This document shows, piece by piece, positions 54,053-55,085 of a DNA stretch of 55,085 nucleotides. The notes beneath the pieces were generated by a model. It saw only the letters and a list, made by a program, of their open reading frames with translations. It was not told the origin of the DNA and did not search any database. Every line of letters starts with the position of its first letter. The first letter of the stretch is position 1. The position numbers and the translations under genes are program-made. The stretch is from Legionella moravica DSM 19234 (lineage in GTDB: Bacteria > Pseudomonadota > Gammaproteobacteria > Legionellales > Legionellaceae). The stretch lies in the NCBI RefSeq assembly GCF_000423305.1, contig NZ_AUHS01000025.1:1-55085 (forward strand), in the 5' to 3' direction.

Positions 54053-54559
54053 ATGAAAACCTGGACTGGTTCAGTATCTGTGATTGTCTTATGCTTGATC
54101 ATTAATAATGCGTATGCTGATTTCACTACGAATAATGCGTTAATAGTGAATTTTACCGAGCTGGTCAAAGCTGTTGAAAGCGGTAATGATGTGAAAGCAA
54201 TCATACATCTGGACAGATGCCAGATTACAGATCCAACAACTCAAAGCCAATTGGCGCAAAATCTTATTGGAGCCTCAACCCGTTTTAATTTCACCCAATA
54301 CCTGCATTATAATGTTCGCGTCAATGGGCAATTAAAAGATACGGTTACAACAACAATGACCAGTTCCGTCGAATTGCCTGTGCCTGGTGTTTTTTGGTCG
54401 GTGTTTGGTCGTTTGAGTGTGTTTGACGATGATACTGCTACACTTTATGTTGATTATTTTGATCCGCTCCATCACCAATCCCATTTGGTTGTAGAATGGC
54501 GCTGCGATATTAGTAATGGCAAAGATACCAATGGCCTGGTGTTAATTAATGGTTTTTAA
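54053..54559 (+). CDS. VirK-family exported protein
   Basis: The 168-residue protein has a signal peptide (hydrophobic residues 6-18, cleavage after AYA near 22). The mature part has LVKAVESGNDVKAIIHLDRC near 38-57, the core of the VirK family, then a beta-rich tail (FDDDTATLYVDYFDP, VVEWRCDI) with two cysteines that likely form a disulfide. VirK homologues were named from Shigella, where virK is needed for IcsA, but the Legionella members have no proven role. GAGG lies 7 bp before the ATG. It is not in an operon with its neighbours. Confidence 0.82.
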   Translation: MKTWTGSVSVIVLCLIINNAYADFTTNNALIVNFTELVKAVESGNDVKAIIHLDRCQITDPTTQSQLAQNLIGASTRFNFTQYLHYNVRVNGQLKDTVTTTMTSSVELPVPGVFWSVFGRLSVFDDDTATLYVDYFDPLHHQSHLVVEWRCDISNGKDTNGLVLINGF

Positions 54560-54595
54560 TCGGGACCGGGTCGCCTTATTACAAAAAAATCTGTC

Positions 54596-54615
54596 TTGCC
54601 CGCATAGGCGGGCAA
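54596..54615 (-). terminator. Palindrome, possible minus-strand terminator
   Basis: TTGCCCGC pairs with GCGGGCAA around ATAG. Read on the minus strand it is followed by GACAGA and then seven T, so it could end transcripts coming from the transposase gene. The 249-bp gap from 54560 to 54808 shows nothing else convincing. Confidence 0.5.
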
Positions 54616-54808
54616 CCATTCATCTAAAATAACCGATGTCAAAGAGCCAGTGGGGATTATTTTTTTCCATGTTTAAACTCTTTTTCAGCACACTGATATA
54701 CTCCATATTACCTCCTTGAGTTATCTCAACTTACTGCAGTGCCAAATGTCAAATAGTTGCCCGCCCGCACACTGAGTGATCCCCTGATATTTTTTGAACA
54801 ACTAGAAT

Positions 54809-55085
54809 TTACCATTTTCTAGCCAACTCCTGCTCCATCAGGGTTGGCAAGTTTTCATAGTCAATATTGAGCTCTTGTAGCTTATCAAATTCAATCATCA
54901 ACTGCCCCAGATAGAAATAAGAGAATACTTTTTTATCTCTGACGGTGTTTGCCTGAAAAACGCGTTGGTAATTTTGGCTATGGGCGATGACCCCGATAAT
55001 CCAAAACATCAGTTGAACAATAGCAGCCAAAAGCATCTTAACTCCCCAACGATAAATGCTTTTTGTGTGCGCATAACGTGCTGAT
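54809..55085 (-). CDS. IS4-family transposase, C-terminal end (cut by window edge)
   Basis: The frame stays open to the right edge. The visible 91 codons include RYAHTKSIYRWGVKMLLAAI, a hydrophobic stretch, then VFQANTVRDKKVFSYFYLGQL, the usual ending of IS4-type DDE transposases (FQANTxRxxxVLSxFxLG). The catalytic residues lie outside the window, so intactness cannot be judged. It marks an insertion sequence beside the virK/lotA region. Confidence 0.72.
   Translation of the reverse strand, partial: SARYAHTKSIYRWGVKMLLAAIVQLMFWIIGVIAHSQNYQRVFQANTVRDKKVFSYFYLGQLMIEFDKLQELNIDYENLPTLMEQELARKW

Overview
This window looks like chromosomal DNA of a Legionella, most likely L. pneumophila or a close relative. 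The reasons are its AT-rich coding style, a protein with two OTU deubiquitinase domains that resembles the Dot/Icm effector LotA, an F-box/RCC1 protein that resembles PpgA/LegG1-type effectors, a VirK-family protein, a polyhydroxybutyrate operon and a calcium-binding RTX adhesin. The species call is inference from gene content; no search was run. The left edge cuts a giant adhesin gene and the right edge cuts a transposase gene.

Layout. 1-6.3 kb: C-terminal part of a repetitive type I-secreted adhesin. 6.4-13.4 kb: housekeeping genes (WrbA-like flavoprotein, two overlapping exonuclease III paralogues, ribosomal protein L31, short malic enzyme, two tandem MFS transporters). 13.4-16.7 kb: an accessory patch with an orphan one-helix membrane protein, a 52-bp inverted repeat enclosing a dead transposase tail, a second transposase-like scrap and a Dam-type methylase. 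16.9-29.2 kb, mostly minus strand: two tandem TyrP-like permeases, an OmpA-like lipoprotein, a FAD monooxygenase, a two-helix membrane protein, an epimerase-like protein, an AddB-like nuclease, a DUF1415 protein and the F-box/RCC1 protein. 29.4-35.7 kb: an acyltransferase, then a minus-strand operon phaC, maoC-pta fusion, ackA, cbpA, cbpM. 35.9-41.3 kb: hemolysin III, BON lipoprotein, holin-like protein, a duplicated zinc-ribbon protein behind a structured leader, Nudix hydrolase, exported protein and beta-CASP nuclease. 41.3-46 kb: P-type ATPase, then a bufferin-type metallophore cluster (Cys-rich precursor, DUF692 enzyme, DUF2063 partner). 46-50.8 kb: a cluster of glutamine-synthetase-like ligase, aldehyde dehydrogenase, iron alcohol dehydrogenase and glutamine amidotransferase. 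50.9-55 kb: LotA-like protein, DedA, VirK and an IS4-type transposase end.

How the parts fit. The bufA-bufB-bufC set has the layout of a modified copper-binding peptide system; a near-consensus promoter and a strong terminator just after the precursor gene should give much more precursor than enzyme. The ligase/dehydrogenase/amidotransferase cluster matches the logic of a gamma-glutamyl-protected amine degradation route, possibly for ethanolamine or another amino alcohol. The phaC operon links acyl-CoA/acetyl-phosphate metabolism to carbon storage. Several intergenic regions hold small palindromic repeats that share a terminus resembling GGCTCTGTTGACA, a G-rich tract able to form a quadruplex, and a leader RNA with two mutually exclusive hairpins.
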